A stretch of 64,000 nt of DNA from the NCBI RefSeq assembly GCF_900129135.1, contig NZ_FQVI01000001.1, positions 179,075-243,074 of the forward strand. The letters run 5' to 3'. This DNA is from Lactonifactor longoviformis DSM 17459 (GTDB lineage: Bacteria > Bacillota > Clostridia > Lachnospirales > Lachnospiraceae). The notes beneath the pieces were generated by a model. It did not search any database. It saw only the letters and a list, made by a program, of their open reading frames with translations, and had not been told where the DNA came from. Position numbers and translations under genes: made by a program. Each line of letters starts with the position of its first letter. Position 1 is the first letter of the stretch. Below are positions 27,987 through 36,139 of this stretch, in pieces.

Positions 27987-28029
27987 AATACATTGTGGTA
28001 TTTTCCTATCAAGCAATTTTTGGTAGAAT
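27987..28029 (+). promoter_or_regulatory. Extended -10 promoter and inverted repeat upstream of the methyltransferase pair
   Basis: TGGTAGAAT (28021-28029) is an extended -10 box; the -35 region is poor, which suits an activator-dependent promoter. Just upstream, AATAC (27987-27991) and GTATT (27998-28002) form a perfect inverted repeat with a six-base spacer, a possible binding site. The CACACACATGA element of the nearby regulon is not found here. Confidence 0.45.
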
Positions 28030-28071
28030 GGACATGTAGAAAAACATACGTGCATTAGGAGGTGCCATATA

Positions 28072-28881
28072 ATGATTATAATCGGCGAGAAAATCAATGG
28101 TTCTATTCCGCCAGTAGCAAAAGCAATTGCGGAAAAAGATGCTGAATTCATCAAGCACAGAGCCCAAATTCAAGCAGACGCCAATGCGACTTATATTGAC
28201 TGCTGCGCATCCGTTGAGGAAAGCATCGAAGTTGAAACTCTCCACTGGATGATCGATTTAATTCAGGAAGTAACCGATGTGCCTATCTGTATTGATAGTC
28301 CAAGCCCTCATTCATGTGTAGCGGCGATTCCTTTCTGTAAGAAACCAGGTTTAATAAACTCTGTTTCCATGGAAGGGGACAAGATTGACGTAATCTTCCC
28401 AGTGATTGCGGACACAAAATGGGAATGCGTCGCTCTCCTCTGTGATGACAAAGGAATTCCTAATTCTGTAGAGCGCAGAATGGAAGTATTCCACAATGTC
28501 ATGGAGAAGGCAAAAGAATATGGAATAGCACCATCTCGTTTACATATTGACCCATTGGTAGTAACCCTTTCCACTGACGAAGAAGCCCTCACAACCTTTG
28601 CAGAGTGCTGCCGTCAGATCAAGGCAGAATATCCGGATATCCACATTACAAGTGGTCTTTCCAACATTTCTTTCGGACTTCCGGCCCGTAAGAACATCAA
28701 TCAGGCATTCATGGTATTAGCTATGAACGCAGGTATGGACAGTGCCATCGTAGACCCGACCAACCGTGATATGTTAGGTATGATCTATGCTACAGACGCT
28801 CTGTTACAGAATGATGAGTACTGTCTGGAATACATCGGAGCTTTCCGTGAAGGATTAATCGGACCAGCTCCCAAAAAATAA
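28072..28881 (+). CDS. Methyl-corrinoid:tetrahydrofolate methyltransferase (MtgA/MtqA-like)
   Basis: A 269-residue TIM-barrel protein of the pterin-binding family that includes AcsE/MeTr, MtgA and MtqA. It begins IIIGEKINGS and contains DANATYIDCCAS, CIDSPSPHSC, INSVSMEGDK and TSGLSNISFGLPARK, the pterin-binding signatures of tetrahydrofolate methyltransferases. The likely reaction moves the methyl group from a methylated corrinoid protein to tetrahydrofolate. It is much shorter than MetH and carries no zinc-binding homocysteine domain. A strong AGGAGGTG site precedes the ATG, and a corrinoid protein gene follows after 50 bases in the same transcript. Exact subfamily and substrate are inferred. 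Confidence 0.88.
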   Translation: MIIIGEKINGSIPPVAKAIAEKDAEFIKHRAQIQADANATYIDCCASVEESIEVETLHWMIDLIQEVTDVPICIDSPSPHSCVAAIPFCKKPGLINSVSMEGDKIDVIFPVIADTKWECVALLCDDKGIPNSVERRMEVFHNVMEKAKEYGIAPSRLHIDPLVVTLSTDEEALTTFAECCRQIKAEYPDIHITSGLSNISFGLPARKNINQAFMVLAMNAGMDSAIVDPTNRDMLGMIYATDALLQNDEYCLEYIGAFREGLIGPAPKK

Positions 28882-28931
28882 TACAGGACACTATTAAATT
28901 TATATAATTTATTAATAAGGAGGATATTAAT

Positions 28932-29567
28932 ATGTCACAGATTCAAGCAGTTGCGGATGCAGTATGTGCAGGAAAAGCAAAATTAGTTGGTGGTTTAGTT
29001 CAGGAAGCATTAGACGCAGGATGTGAACCATTAGAGATCTTAAACTCCGGTATGATCGATGCAATGGGTATCGTTGGTGAGAAATTCAAAAACAACGAAA
29101 TCTTCGTTCCTGAAATGTTAGTTGCAGCACGTGCTATGAAAAAAGGTGTTGAGGTGTTAAAACCACACTTAAGCGCAGGCGATACAGGAACAGCAGGCAA
29201 AATGATCCTCGGAACAGTTGCAGGCGACTTACATGATATCGGCAAAAACTTAGTTGGTATGATGATTGAAAGTGCCGGCTTTGAAGTTATCGATTTAGGC
29301 GTTGACGTACCAATCGAAAAATTCATCGAAGCAGTAAAAGAAAATCCTGATGTTAATTTAGTAGGACTTTCCGCACTCTTAACAACAACCATGCCAGCTC
29401 TTAGAGATACAGTAAAAGCTTTAAATGAGCAGGATTTCAGAAGCAATATCAAGATTATGGTTGGCGGAGCTCCTATTACACAGGAATTCGCAGATGAAAT
29501 CGGCGCTGACGCTTACACAGCAGACGCAGCTTCTGCAGCTCAGAAAGCAAAAGAATTAGTAGCTTAA
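28932..29567 (+). CDS. Corrinoid protein 1 (MttC/MtgC-like)
   Basis: A 211-residue methyl carrier with an N-terminal four-helix cap domain and a C-terminal cobalamin-binding Rossmann domain. The base-off/His-on motif DLHDIG (99-104) supplies the lower ligand His101; GLSALLTTTMPAL and MVGGAPIT complete the fold. The gene has AAGGAGG upstream and strikingly uniform codon use, with nearly all leucines as TTA or CTT and glutamine and lysine as CAG and AAA. Its paralogue at 42.2 kb uses CTG and CTT freely, so this copy is probably the highly expressed carrier. It accepts a methyl group from an MttB-type enzyme and passes it to the preceding methyltransferase. Confidence 0.93.
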   Translation: MSQIQAVADAVCAGKAKLVGGLVQEALDAGCEPLEILNSGMIDAMGIVGEKFKNNEIFVPEMLVAARAMKKGVEVLKPHLSAGDTGTAGKMILGTVAGDLHDIGKNLVGMMIESAGFEVIDLGVDVPIEKFIEAVKENPDVNLVGLSALLTTTMPALRDTVKALNEQDFRSNIKIMVGGAPITQEFADEIGADAYTADAASAAQKAKELVA

Positions 29568-29597
29568 CTTGCCAAAGTTTAATTCCTTGAAAATCAC

Positions 29598-29630
29598 GAA
29601 AAAGACGGTACTTTTAGTATCGTCTTTTTC
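29598..29630 (+). terminator. Terminator of the methyltransferase-corrinoid protein operon
   Basis: GAAAAAGACGGTAC (29598-29611) pairs with GTATCGTCTTTTTC (29617-29630) and carries the T run within its 3' arm. Confidence 0.85.
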
Positions 29631-29634
29631 ACGT

Positions 29635-29826
29635 TATTTTCGGCCCGGACTGCCGAAAATAAGTGAGCATGGGCAGAGAATGCACATAAAGCATTCTTTG
29701 ACCATACGAACGGTGCTCCGAAGGGGATTCCGGTTTGGCCATAGACTCTCTTCACGACGGAGGTGTCCGCGGGAACCTGACCTTCCGCCCGTCCAGACCA
29801 GCCAGCCCCCGGCACGAGCTTTCTCT
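29635..29826. other. Non-coding region with hairpins between the corrinoid operon and the intron
   Basis: No gene is seen. TATTTTCGGC (29635-29644) and GCCGAAAATA (29652-29661) form a perfect ten-pair hairpin. AGAATGC/GCATTCT near 29675-29697 forms a second one, resembling the arcC terminator stem without its T run. The remainder is GC-rich and may be sequence left behind by intron rearrangement, since the 3' intron boundary is not clear. Confidence 0.4.
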
Positions 29827-30705
29827 CACCGTGCGTACCGTTCGGTACACGGCGGTTTCAACAGTTGACGTGCACCGACTGATAGGCGGCGGCTAAATCA
29901 TAAAAGCCGCTGCTTATCAGTCTTTCTTTTGTCATCGCCAGATTCACCGCTACCGTATGGGTCGTAAACCAATGACCTCTCCGGCTGTTTCCTGCCTGCC
30001 TTGCCAAATCTTCCGGTACTCCCATTTTCCGCAGGTTCTTCACCTTGGTTTTCGGTTTCTTCCACTGGATTACCCTTTCGTCCTTCACATTTCTGCGCAG
30101 GATATTCAGAAGTATCTCATGGTTCAGGGTGTCGAAGTATTTCGACAGGTCTAATGATACTGCATGGGTATATCCCTGTTCTGCATACTCCTTCACTTTC
30201 TCAATAGCGTCTTTTGCGCTTTTCCCCAGTCGATAACCGTAACTGTTCTCCGTGAACAACGGCTCGTATATCGGTGTCAGGCACTGTGTTATAGCCTGCT
30301 GAAAAATGCGGTCTTTTACGGTTGGAATGCCAAGCTTCCGTATTCCAACGTCTGGCTTGGGTATCTCCACTCGTCTTACCGGGTCCGGGGTGTACTTTCC
30401 TCTTCTGATTCTCTCGATAAGCTCTTTCTGGTTCTCCCTCAGGTATGCTCCGGCTTCCTCTACGGTCATTCCGTCGATTCCCGGTGCACCCTTGTTTGCC
30501 TTCACTCTTTTAAAAGCTCTGTTCAGGTTGTCCTTCTCCAGTATCTTCTCCAAAACTTCCGGCTGTGCACTGTCCCTTTCCTTCCATATCCAGCTTCCTT
30601 CAGATTCCACCTCACAATGGACACCCTTGCCTTCGGCTATATCCTTCCCACTACCGGGCGGATTCCGGACTTGCACCGGTTAGAAACGTGCGCCGCCGGG
30701 CGCAC
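29827..30705 (-). mobile_element. Group II intron, internally deleted copy 1
   Basis: In transcription direction the element begins GTGCG at 30705, the canonical group II 5' end, and contains an intron-encoded reverse transcriptase followed by a domain V-like hairpin (about 29828-29859, ACCGCCGTGTACC...GGTACGCACGGTG). The 5' end lies immediately behind the T tract of the MFS1 terminator, the insertion preference known for bacterial class C introns. The 3' boundary is uncertain because no clear domain VI follows. The reverse transcriptase has lost its catalytic core, so this copy is immobile unless helped by another. Confidence 0.8.
29858..30676 (-). pseudogene. ltrA: Group II intron reverse transcriptase/maturase, catalytic core deleted
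   Basis: The 272-residue ORF has the N-terminal RT blocks (GAPGIDGMTVEE, IPTVKDRIFQQAI, NSYGYRLGKSAKDA, SLDLSKYFDTLNHEILL) and then, right after DERVIQ, jumps to WKKPKTKVKNLRKMG, which belongs at the far C-terminal end of the maturase. The palm with the YADD motif and most of the thumb are missing. The join is in frame, so a shortened protein could be made, but it cannot polymerise DNA. An intact homologue is expected to be roughly 400-470 residues. Confidence 0.9.
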
Positions 30706-30709
30706 TCCC

Positions 30710-30740
30710 AAAAAGGAGCCGCTGCACAAGCAGCGGCTCC
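30710..30740 (-). terminator. MFS1 terminator, target site of the intron
   Basis: On the minus strand GGAGCCGCTGC pairs with GCAGCGGCTCC (30730-30740 and 30715-30725), followed by TTTTT (30714-30710). The intron starts four bases further on. Confidence 0.92.
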
Positions 30741-30757
30741 CAACTATCAATCTCTCA

Positions 30758-32032
30758 CTATGCAGCCTTCTTCGAGGCAAGAATCTCCATACGTTTTACT
30801 TTCGTAAGCTTCATCCATGCAAATGTAGCTATTAAACCAACTACAGAAACTGCAAGCAGAATTCCGAAGAATACCTTATATCCCTGTGCACCAGCCCAGT
30901 GATCCAGACAGAGACCAGCTACCATTGGAGCAAACAGCTCAACGCTGTATCCGATTGGTGTAATAATGGCGGTTGCAGTACCTGTGATTTCATGAGGATA
31001 TTCTCCCTCTTCCATGATAGCAAAGTGCATAGACTGGCAGGCATACATGGAAGCATAGATTGCAGCGATGAATATCAGAAGCATCCAAATCAGTGACGGC
31101 TGGCCTGGAGTAAAGATAACTCCTGCAATACCCACAATCATAATGATGTAAGCAATGGCGCATACCTTTGAGGACCCGATTCTGTCAGCTGCAAATCCGG
31201 ATACAAAGCATCCGATAGGACGGCAGTACTGTGAAAAGTAACCTACTGCTGCACCGATAACCGCTGTTGCACCGAATACTTCTGTTGCATATGGTGTGAT
31301 ATAGAAATAGCTGCAGCACATTGCATAGGAACAGAAAATAATCAGACACTGAAGCCATGTGGTAGGCAGTGATAATACTTTCTTTAATGCCTTTACGTCG
31401 ATAATAGCCTTTGTCTCTCTCTTAAATTCAGGCTCTTTGTACATGGTAAATACCATGATACCAAGCAATACGTTAATTACAGAATATGTAGCAATAACAG
31501 AAGATAACGCTGCTTTATCAGATATTTTAACTGATAAATAACCAAACAGTGCCAGGATCAGTGCTGACTGAACCATATTCGTGATACCACGTCCACCCTC
31601 AAACAGACCAAATACACGGCCCTGCTCATCTGATGTTCCAAGAGAACGAAGAGCCTTTACCAGTGCGTTCCAGAATGTAAGAATGGATGTAATTCCCCAT
31701 ACAGCGTGAATCAGGAATACAACCGGATAAGGTGGATATAACAGTAAAATAAATCCCAAACCTCCGGTTACAATAAGAGATAAGGTAAGCAGCTTTCTTG
31801 CCGGCCAGCGGTCAGCACAGAAGCCTCCAAGGAAATAAGCAATGATGGCAAATCCGCCGTATGCACTGCCCAAAGCTCCCATCTGTGTGTTTGTCAAGTC
31901 AAAATATTTAATAAATGTGTCATAATAATAGCTTCTGAAGTAGGGAAGCGCATATACCAACGCACCGGATATGATTAAGATAATCAGGGTTGGCAAATTC
32001 TTCATCAATTTTCCTTCTTTTTTACCTGCCAT
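30758..32032 (-). CDS. MFS transporter 1 of the methyl-transfer cluster
   Basis: A 424-residue major facilitator protein with about twelve membrane segments. The loop 2-3 motif GGFCADRWPARK matches the MFS A motif. It is about three quarters identical by eye to the transporter at 34.8 kb; both share FEGGRG after DEQGR and the YFSQYCRPIGCFVSG segment. Its gene lies 32 bases downstream of an M24 peptidase gene, so both are one transcript. Import of the cluster's substrate is the simplest role; export of a product is also possible. AGGAGG lies nine bases before the ATG. Confidence 0.88.
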   Translation of the reverse strand: MAGKKEGKLMKNLPTLIILIISGALVYALPYFRSYYYDTFIKYFDLTNTQMGALGSAYGGFAIIAYFLGGFCADRWPARKLLTLSLIVTGGLGFILLLYPPYPVVFLIHAVWGITSILTFWNALVKALRSLGTSDEQGRVFGLFEGGRGITNMVQSALILALFGYLSVKISDKAALSSVIATYSVINVLLGIMVFTMYKEPEFKRETKAIIDVKALKKVLSLPTTWLQCLIIFCSYAMCCSYFYITPYATEVFGATAVIGAAVGYFSQYCRPIGCFVSGFAADRIGSSKVCAIAYIIMIVGIAGVIFTPGQPSLIWMLLIFIAAIYASMYACQSMHFAIMEEGEYPHEITGTATAIITPIGYSVELFAPMVAGLCLDHWAGAQGYKVFFGILLAVSVVGLIATFAWMKLTKVKRMEILASKKAA

Positions 32033-32064
32033 AAATAACTACCTCCTAATAGTTGTTTTTACTT

Positions 32065-33162
32065 TTAATATTTAAGAATGTGATCTTCCATTTTCTTGGA
32101 AGTGGATGTAAATATGTGGCATCCGTCTTTTGTAACAAGAATATCATCTTCTATTCTCACACCGCCCACACCTTCAATATAGATGCCTGGTTCGATGGTG
32201 AATGTCATTCCTTCTTCCAGCACCAGCTGATTATCGGAGGAAATATTAGGTTCTTCGTGAACACTTAATCCCAGTCCATGTCCGGTTCTGTGAAGGAAAA
32301 GTTCTCCGTAACCTGCTTCTGTGATCACATCTCTGGCCGCCTTGTCGATCTCACAGGCCTTTACTCCCGGTTTTACTTTGGCGATTGCCGCCAGATTAGC
32401 TTTCAGTACAATATCATAGATTTCAGCCAGTTTCGGATTTCCAACATGCCCCAGGAACAGGCAGCGGGTAATATCTGACCAATAGTGTTTATAATAAGCG
32501 CAGAAGTCAAGGAGAATAATATCACCATCCTTGAACGCATAATCGCCGCTGACCCCGTGAGGGTTCGCAGAATTATCAGCACCCAGTACCAAAATGATAA
32601 ACTCATCTGTAATAAAACCTGGATAGGTTGACATATAAGAGTAAAGCATCATATTTAATTCTTTTTCTGTCATGCCAGGTTTAATCTTGTCAGATACGTA
32701 GGCAATTGCCTCATCTACAATCTTAGCAGCAAACTGCATTGTTTCGATCTCTGTCTCGTCTTTGCACATTCTAAGTTTTGCAATGCAAGTGCCGATATCC
32801 GCAACTTCACAGCCCAGGCTGTGAAAAATCTCACCAATTGCCATTGAAAAATACTTAGTCTCAACTGCCAGTTTTTTGCAGTCTCCTACTACCTTCTTGA
32901 TTGCAGCGGCCGGGCCATCACTGTCCAGATATGTAACCTCTTCCACCGTACCCTTCATACAGCCGGTGTCAACACTGGGATTTACCATAGTTACCGTCTC
33001 CGCATTGGCATCCATAACCAGCCCATAGTATCTCTCATAGGGAATAATGCTGATTCCTGTAAGATAATTAATGGACATAGGATCCCCGATGATTGCCTTG
33101 TCAAATCCCTGCTCTCTGAGAAGTTCACACGCCTTCTGTTGTCTGGCTTTTAATGCGTCCAT
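32065..33162 (-). CDS. M24-family metallopeptidase 1 (Xaa-Pro dipeptidase-like)
   Basis: A 365-residue pita-bread fold protein with the creatinase N-terminal domain (about 1-130) and the M24 catalytic domain. All five metal ligands of aminopeptidase P are present: Asp219, Asp230, His295 (GHG), Glu324 (TIEPG) and Glu338 (VRIED). This argues for a dinuclear metal hydrolase rather than metal-free creatinase. Start chosen at the ATG at 33162 (MDALK), behind AGGGGTG; a GTG at 33171 overlaps that site. A near copy lies at 36.1 kb: of 20 amino acid differences, about 18 fall in the first 137 residues. Natural substrate unknown; M24 relatives also cleave creatine, ectoine and DMSP. Confidence 0.87.
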   Translation of the reverse strand: MDALKARQQKACELLREQGFDKAIIGDPMSINYLTGISIIPYERYYGLVMDANAETVTMVNPSVDTGCMKGTVEEVTYLDSDGPAAAIKKVVGDCKKLAVETKYFSMAIGEIFHSLGCEVADIGTCIAKLRMCKDETEIETMQFAAKIVDEAIAYVSDKIKPGMTEKELNMMLYSYMSTYPGFITDEFIILVLGADNSANPHGVSGDYAFKDGDIILLDFCAYYKHYWSDITRCLFLGHVGNPKLAEIYDIVLKANLAAIAKVKPGVKACEIDKAARDVITEAGYGELFLHRTGHGLGLSVHEEPNISSDNQLVLEEGMTFTIEPGIYIEGVGGVRIEDDILVTKDGCHIFTSTSKKMEDHILKY

Positions 33163-33203
33163 AAATCGCACCCCTTTCCTTTTGCCTTTTTCACTTTCTA
33201 CCT

Positions 33204-33229
33204 ACAAATTTCACACACATGATTCTTTT
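33204..33229 (-). promoter_or_regulatory. Shared regulatory element, copy upstream of M24-1
   Basis: A 26-bp sequence with core CACACACATGATTC, identical base for base to 37266-37291 before the M24-2 gene, and similar to 38220-38240 before mttB1. It lies directly downstream of the -10 box, the position of a repressor operator. Confidence 0.75.
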
Positions 33230-33234
33230 TATAA

Positions 33235-33263
33235 ATAATAACATTTTTCCGGAATTTTTTCAA
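33235..33263 (-). promoter_or_regulatory. M24-1/MFS1 operon promoter
   Basis: Minus strand TTGAAA (33258-33263), 17-base spacer, TATTAT (33235-33240). Geometry matches the M24-2 promoter. Confidence 0.75.
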
Positions 33264-33389
33264 ATAAATTTTATACTTTTTTTCGATTTTTTATTATTTT
33301 TTCATTTTTTATTGACGATTTTTTCCGTTTTTCCTTGTAAATACGCCGTTTATTGGTGATTCTGTACATTTGTGATATTCATTTTAGAA

Positions 33390-33437
33390 AAATTAAAACG
33401 CACATTTTCATATATGTAAAAATATGCGTTTTAATTT
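33390..33437 (-). terminator. Terminator-like hairpin after the ThrE pair
   Basis: AAATTAAAACGCA (33390-33402) pairs perfectly with TGCGTTTTAATTT (33425-33437). It lies behind the stop of the ThrE small subunit on the minus strand. The AT-rich stretch 33264-33389 holds no gene or other signal that I recognise. Confidence 0.65.
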
Positions 33438-33480
33438 CATTATAGAATTAGTGAAGAACCTCTTTTTCGTCTCTTCCTAG

Positions 33481-33927
33481 TTATTTTCTGCAAATTTTAC
33501 GAATCAAACTATTGGGAATCTCAAACACAAAGATTATCCCAAGAACAATTGCAATTGCTACCGTAAGCGTTTGACGCCCATACTGAGAGCATTTATCCAT
33601 TTCTCCCATTATCATGTAATATACTGTCCAATATATTCCCGTTCCCGGAACTAAAGGAAAAATACCCGAAATCAGAAACAAGGTTGCCGGACACTTCTGC
33701 TTTGTGGCGGCTATCCTGGAGCACATAATTACAAACGCAGTGGCGGCAAAGCTGGAAACCTCAATCCCAAGGCCCAGATACCGGTTCAGTGTAAGACAGA
33801 TGAGCCAGCCGGACCCGCCAATCACTCCACAGATGGGATAATATTTTGCAGGAACAAAAAACAATATCGAGAACGCAACCGTACCGAGGCCGGCTGCCAC
33901 AAACTGAAGAAGAAAATCCAATATCAT
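33481..33927 (-). CDS. ThrE-type exporter, small subunit (YjjB-like)
   Basis: A 148-residue membrane protein with four to five hydrophobic segments and the motif GIFPLVPGTGIYWTVYYM, typical of the DUF3815/ThrE_2 family. Together with the preceding gene it forms a split version of ThrE-type exporters of threonine, serine or small organic acids such as succinate. The genes overlap by four bases, so they are translationally coupled. The pair sits between the two M24-MFS modules, which hints at a link with the cluster, perhaps product export. Confidence 0.88.
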   Translation of the reverse strand: MILDFLLQFVAAGLGTVAFSILFFVPAKYYPICGVIGGSGWLICLTLNRYLGLGIEVSSFAATAFVIMCSRIAATKQKCPATLFLISGIFPLVPGTGIYWTVYYMIMGEMDKCSQYGRQTLTVAIAIVLGIIFVFEIPNSLIRKICRK

Positions 33928-34709
33928 AGCATAGGACCTCCTGTCATTTTATAGTAAATGGTATACATCAGTCCTACTCCCAAAGCAATCCCAAACGTAA
34001 CCAGAAGAGCGTCTATCATTCTCACCGTTCCGGCAATATAATCCCCATCTGCCAAATCCCGAATCGCATTGGTAAAGGAAACCCCTGGAAGAAGAGGAAT
34101 AATGGAACCGATGATAATATAATCCAGGTTTGTGCCCAGATGACATTTATATAAGAGCACTGCAAACATAGTAGCCAAAAAACCACCCATAATATTAACC
34201 ACAATTTTGGACATATTTTTTCCATTTTTCTCTGTCCATACGACAAAACAATACAAAAGGAATCCCGCCAGGAAGGCCGTAAACGCATCAAAAAAATCTC
34301 CTCCGAACACATAGCAGAAACATCCCGCCCCTAACCCGGAGGCAAGCATTCTCGCGAGATCTTTCTTACCCTTCATCACTTCAATAGCTTCCAGTCTCTC
34401 TCTGGCCTGTTCTACCGTGTGCTTTCCCTCCTCAATCTCCCTTGAGAGCTGATTCACAGCCGCTACCCGTTCCAGATGAACTGCATTCAGAGGGATGTGT
34501 TTTACTCTGGCATATATTTGCTTTTCCTTCCCCTCCGCAGTGATAAAGATACCGCTGCTGAGCACAAAGGAGTCGCTGTCCTCCACCCCGTAATACTTTG
34601 CAATCCTATTGATCGTCTCCTCCACACGGAAAATCTCTGCTCCGCTTTCCAGCAGAATATTGCCCGCCTTCATAGCCACATCCATAATTTGCCTGTCCTT
34701 ATTTTCCAT
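33924..34709 (-). CDS. ThrE-type exporter, large subunit (YjjP-like)
   Basis: The 261-residue protein has a soluble N-terminal domain of about 115 residues (DUF1212 start: GNILLESGAEIFRVEETI) and then about five membrane segments with IIIGSIIPLLPGVSFTNAIRDL. This matches YjjP-type subunits that need a YjjB-type partner. The substrate cannot be told from sequence. No strong promoter was recognised upstream of it, although a terminator separates it from MFS2. Confidence 0.88.
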   Translation of the reverse strand: MENKDRQIMDVAMKAGNILLESGAEIFRVEETINRIAKYYGVEDSDSFVLSSGIFITAEGKEKQIYARVKHIPLNAVHLERVAAVNQLSREIEEGKHTVEQARERLEAIEVMKGKKDLARMLASGLGAGCFCYVFGGDFFDAFTAFLAGFLLYCFVVWTEKNGKNMSKIVVNIMGGFLATMFAVLLYKCHLGTNLDYIIIGSIIPLLPGVSFTNAIRDLADGDYIAGTVRMIDALLVTFGIALGVGLMYTIYYKMTGGPML

Positions 34710-34755
34710 CTTTTATCTCCCCAAAACCGGATTTGATTTGTAATCATTATATAGC

Positions 34756-34787
34756 AAAAAAGGATGCTGCGCAATTACACAACACCC
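34756..34787 (-). terminator. MFS2 terminator
   Basis: On the minus strand GGGTGTTG pairs, with two wobble pairs, with CAGCATCC across a GTGTAATTGCG loop region, followed by TTTTTT. Confidence 0.8.
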
Positions 34788-34816
34788 TTCTTCTGTTAAG
34801 AGTTCAAAGATTACTT

Positions 34817-36118
34817 TTAAGCCTTTTTCGACTGCATTTTACTGGCTTTAATTTCCATACGTTTCTCTTTCGTAATGGCCATCCACGCAAAGTTCGCAAT
34901 GAGACCGATAACAGCAAGTCCGGCCAAAATGCCAAAGAATACCTTATAGCCCTGGGCCGTATTGTTCCAATGATCCAGACAGATACCGCCGATGATTGGC
35001 ATAAAGAATTCTGCACTGTATCCGATAGGAGTTACAATAGCTGTTGCGGTTCCCGTGATCTCCAGAGGGTACTCACCCTCTTCCATGATAGCAAAATGCA
35101 TAGACTGAATGGCATACATGGAAGCATAGATCGTTGCAATAAAGATAAGAAGCATCCAGATCATAGATGGCTGTCCAGGTGTAAAGATAACGCCCAGAAT
35201 ACCCACCAGCATAATAACAAAGGAAATCGCACAGATTTTGGATGAACCAAATTTATCTGCACAGATACCGGATACAAAACATCCAATGGGACGGCAGTAC
35301 TGTGAAAAATATCCCAGAGCAGCCGCAATAACAGCTGAGGTTCCGAATACTGAGGTCGCGTATGGTGTAATATAGAAATAGCTGATGATCATAGCATAGG
35401 AGCAGAAGATAATCAAAATCTGAAGCCATGTAGTAGGCATCTTAGCTACCCTCTTCAAGATCTTCATATCAAACAGTTTTGTTGGCGCCCCTTCACTTTC
35501 TTCTCTTTCCGGCTCTTTAAACATAAAGAATACCAGAAGTCCCAGTAAGATACAGATGACAGAATAAATAATAATAACTGCAGACAATGCTGCTTTCTCG
35601 GAAACTGCCTTGGACATATATCCGAAAAGCGCCAGGATCAGCGCAGACTGTACCATATTGACAAGGCCTCGTCCACCCTCAAAGAATCCAAATGCTTTTC
35701 CCTGTTCGTCAGAGTTAGCCAGAGAACGGATAGCCTTAACAAGGGCGCTCCAGAACGTAAGGATGGATGTAATACCCCAAATCAGATGGATAGCGAACAC
35801 CACTGGATACGGGGGGTAAAGCAGCAGAACAAATCCGCAGACACCTGTAGTTACCAGAGAAATTGTCATCAGGTATTTAGCCGGCCAGCGGTCTGCGCAA
35901 AAACCGCCGAGGCAGTAGGCAACAACGCTTGTGGCACCGAAGGCACTGCCCAGAGCTCCCATCTGTGTATTATTAATGTTGAAAAGCTTTACAAATGAAT
36001 CATAGTAATAGCTTCTGAAATATGGCAGTGCATAAATGAGAGCACCGGAAATAATCAAAATAATCAGTGTGGGCATATTTTTCTTTAGTTTACTTGCCCC
36101 GGTCTTAATCTCGCTCAT
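34817..36118 (-). CDS. MFS transporter 2 of the methyl-transfer cluster
   Basis: A 433-residue major facilitator protein, paralogue of MFS1 (30.8 kb). Shared stretches include ALPYFRSYYYD, NTQMGALGSA, GGFCADRWPA, FEGGRG and MLLIFIATIYASMYA. It follows M24-2 by 21 bases, with AGGAGG five bases before its ATG. The C-terminal tail is lysine-rich. Conservation of the putative substrate-facing segments suggests that both paralogues handle related compounds. Confidence 0.88.
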   Translation of the reverse strand: MSEIKTGASKLKKNMPTLIILIISGALIYALPYFRSYYYDSFVKLFNINNTQMGALGSAFGATSVVAYCLGGFCADRWPAKYLMTISLVTTGVCGFVLLLYPPYPVVFAIHLIWGITSILTFWSALVKAIRSLANSDEQGKAFGFFEGGRGLVNMVQSALILALFGYMSKAVSEKAALSAVIIIYSVICILLGLLVFFMFKEPEREESEGAPTKLFDMKILKRVAKMPTTWLQILIIFCSYAMIISYFYITPYATSVFGTSAVIAAALGYFSQYCRPIGCFVSGICADKFGSSKICAISFVIMLVGILGVIFTPGQPSMIWMLLIFIATIYASMYAIQSMHFAIMEEGEYPLEITGTATAIVTPIGYSAEFFMPIIGGICLDHWNNTAQGYKVFFGILAGLAVIGLIANFAWMAITKEKRMEIKASKMQSKKA

Positions 36119-36139
36119 TTTTTCCTCCTAAGTTAAGCC

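Noticed and set aside
29693..29826. Further intron domains or a separate insertion element
   Set aside because: The GC-rich sequence has no open frame and no clear terminal repeats, so I left it as unassigned.
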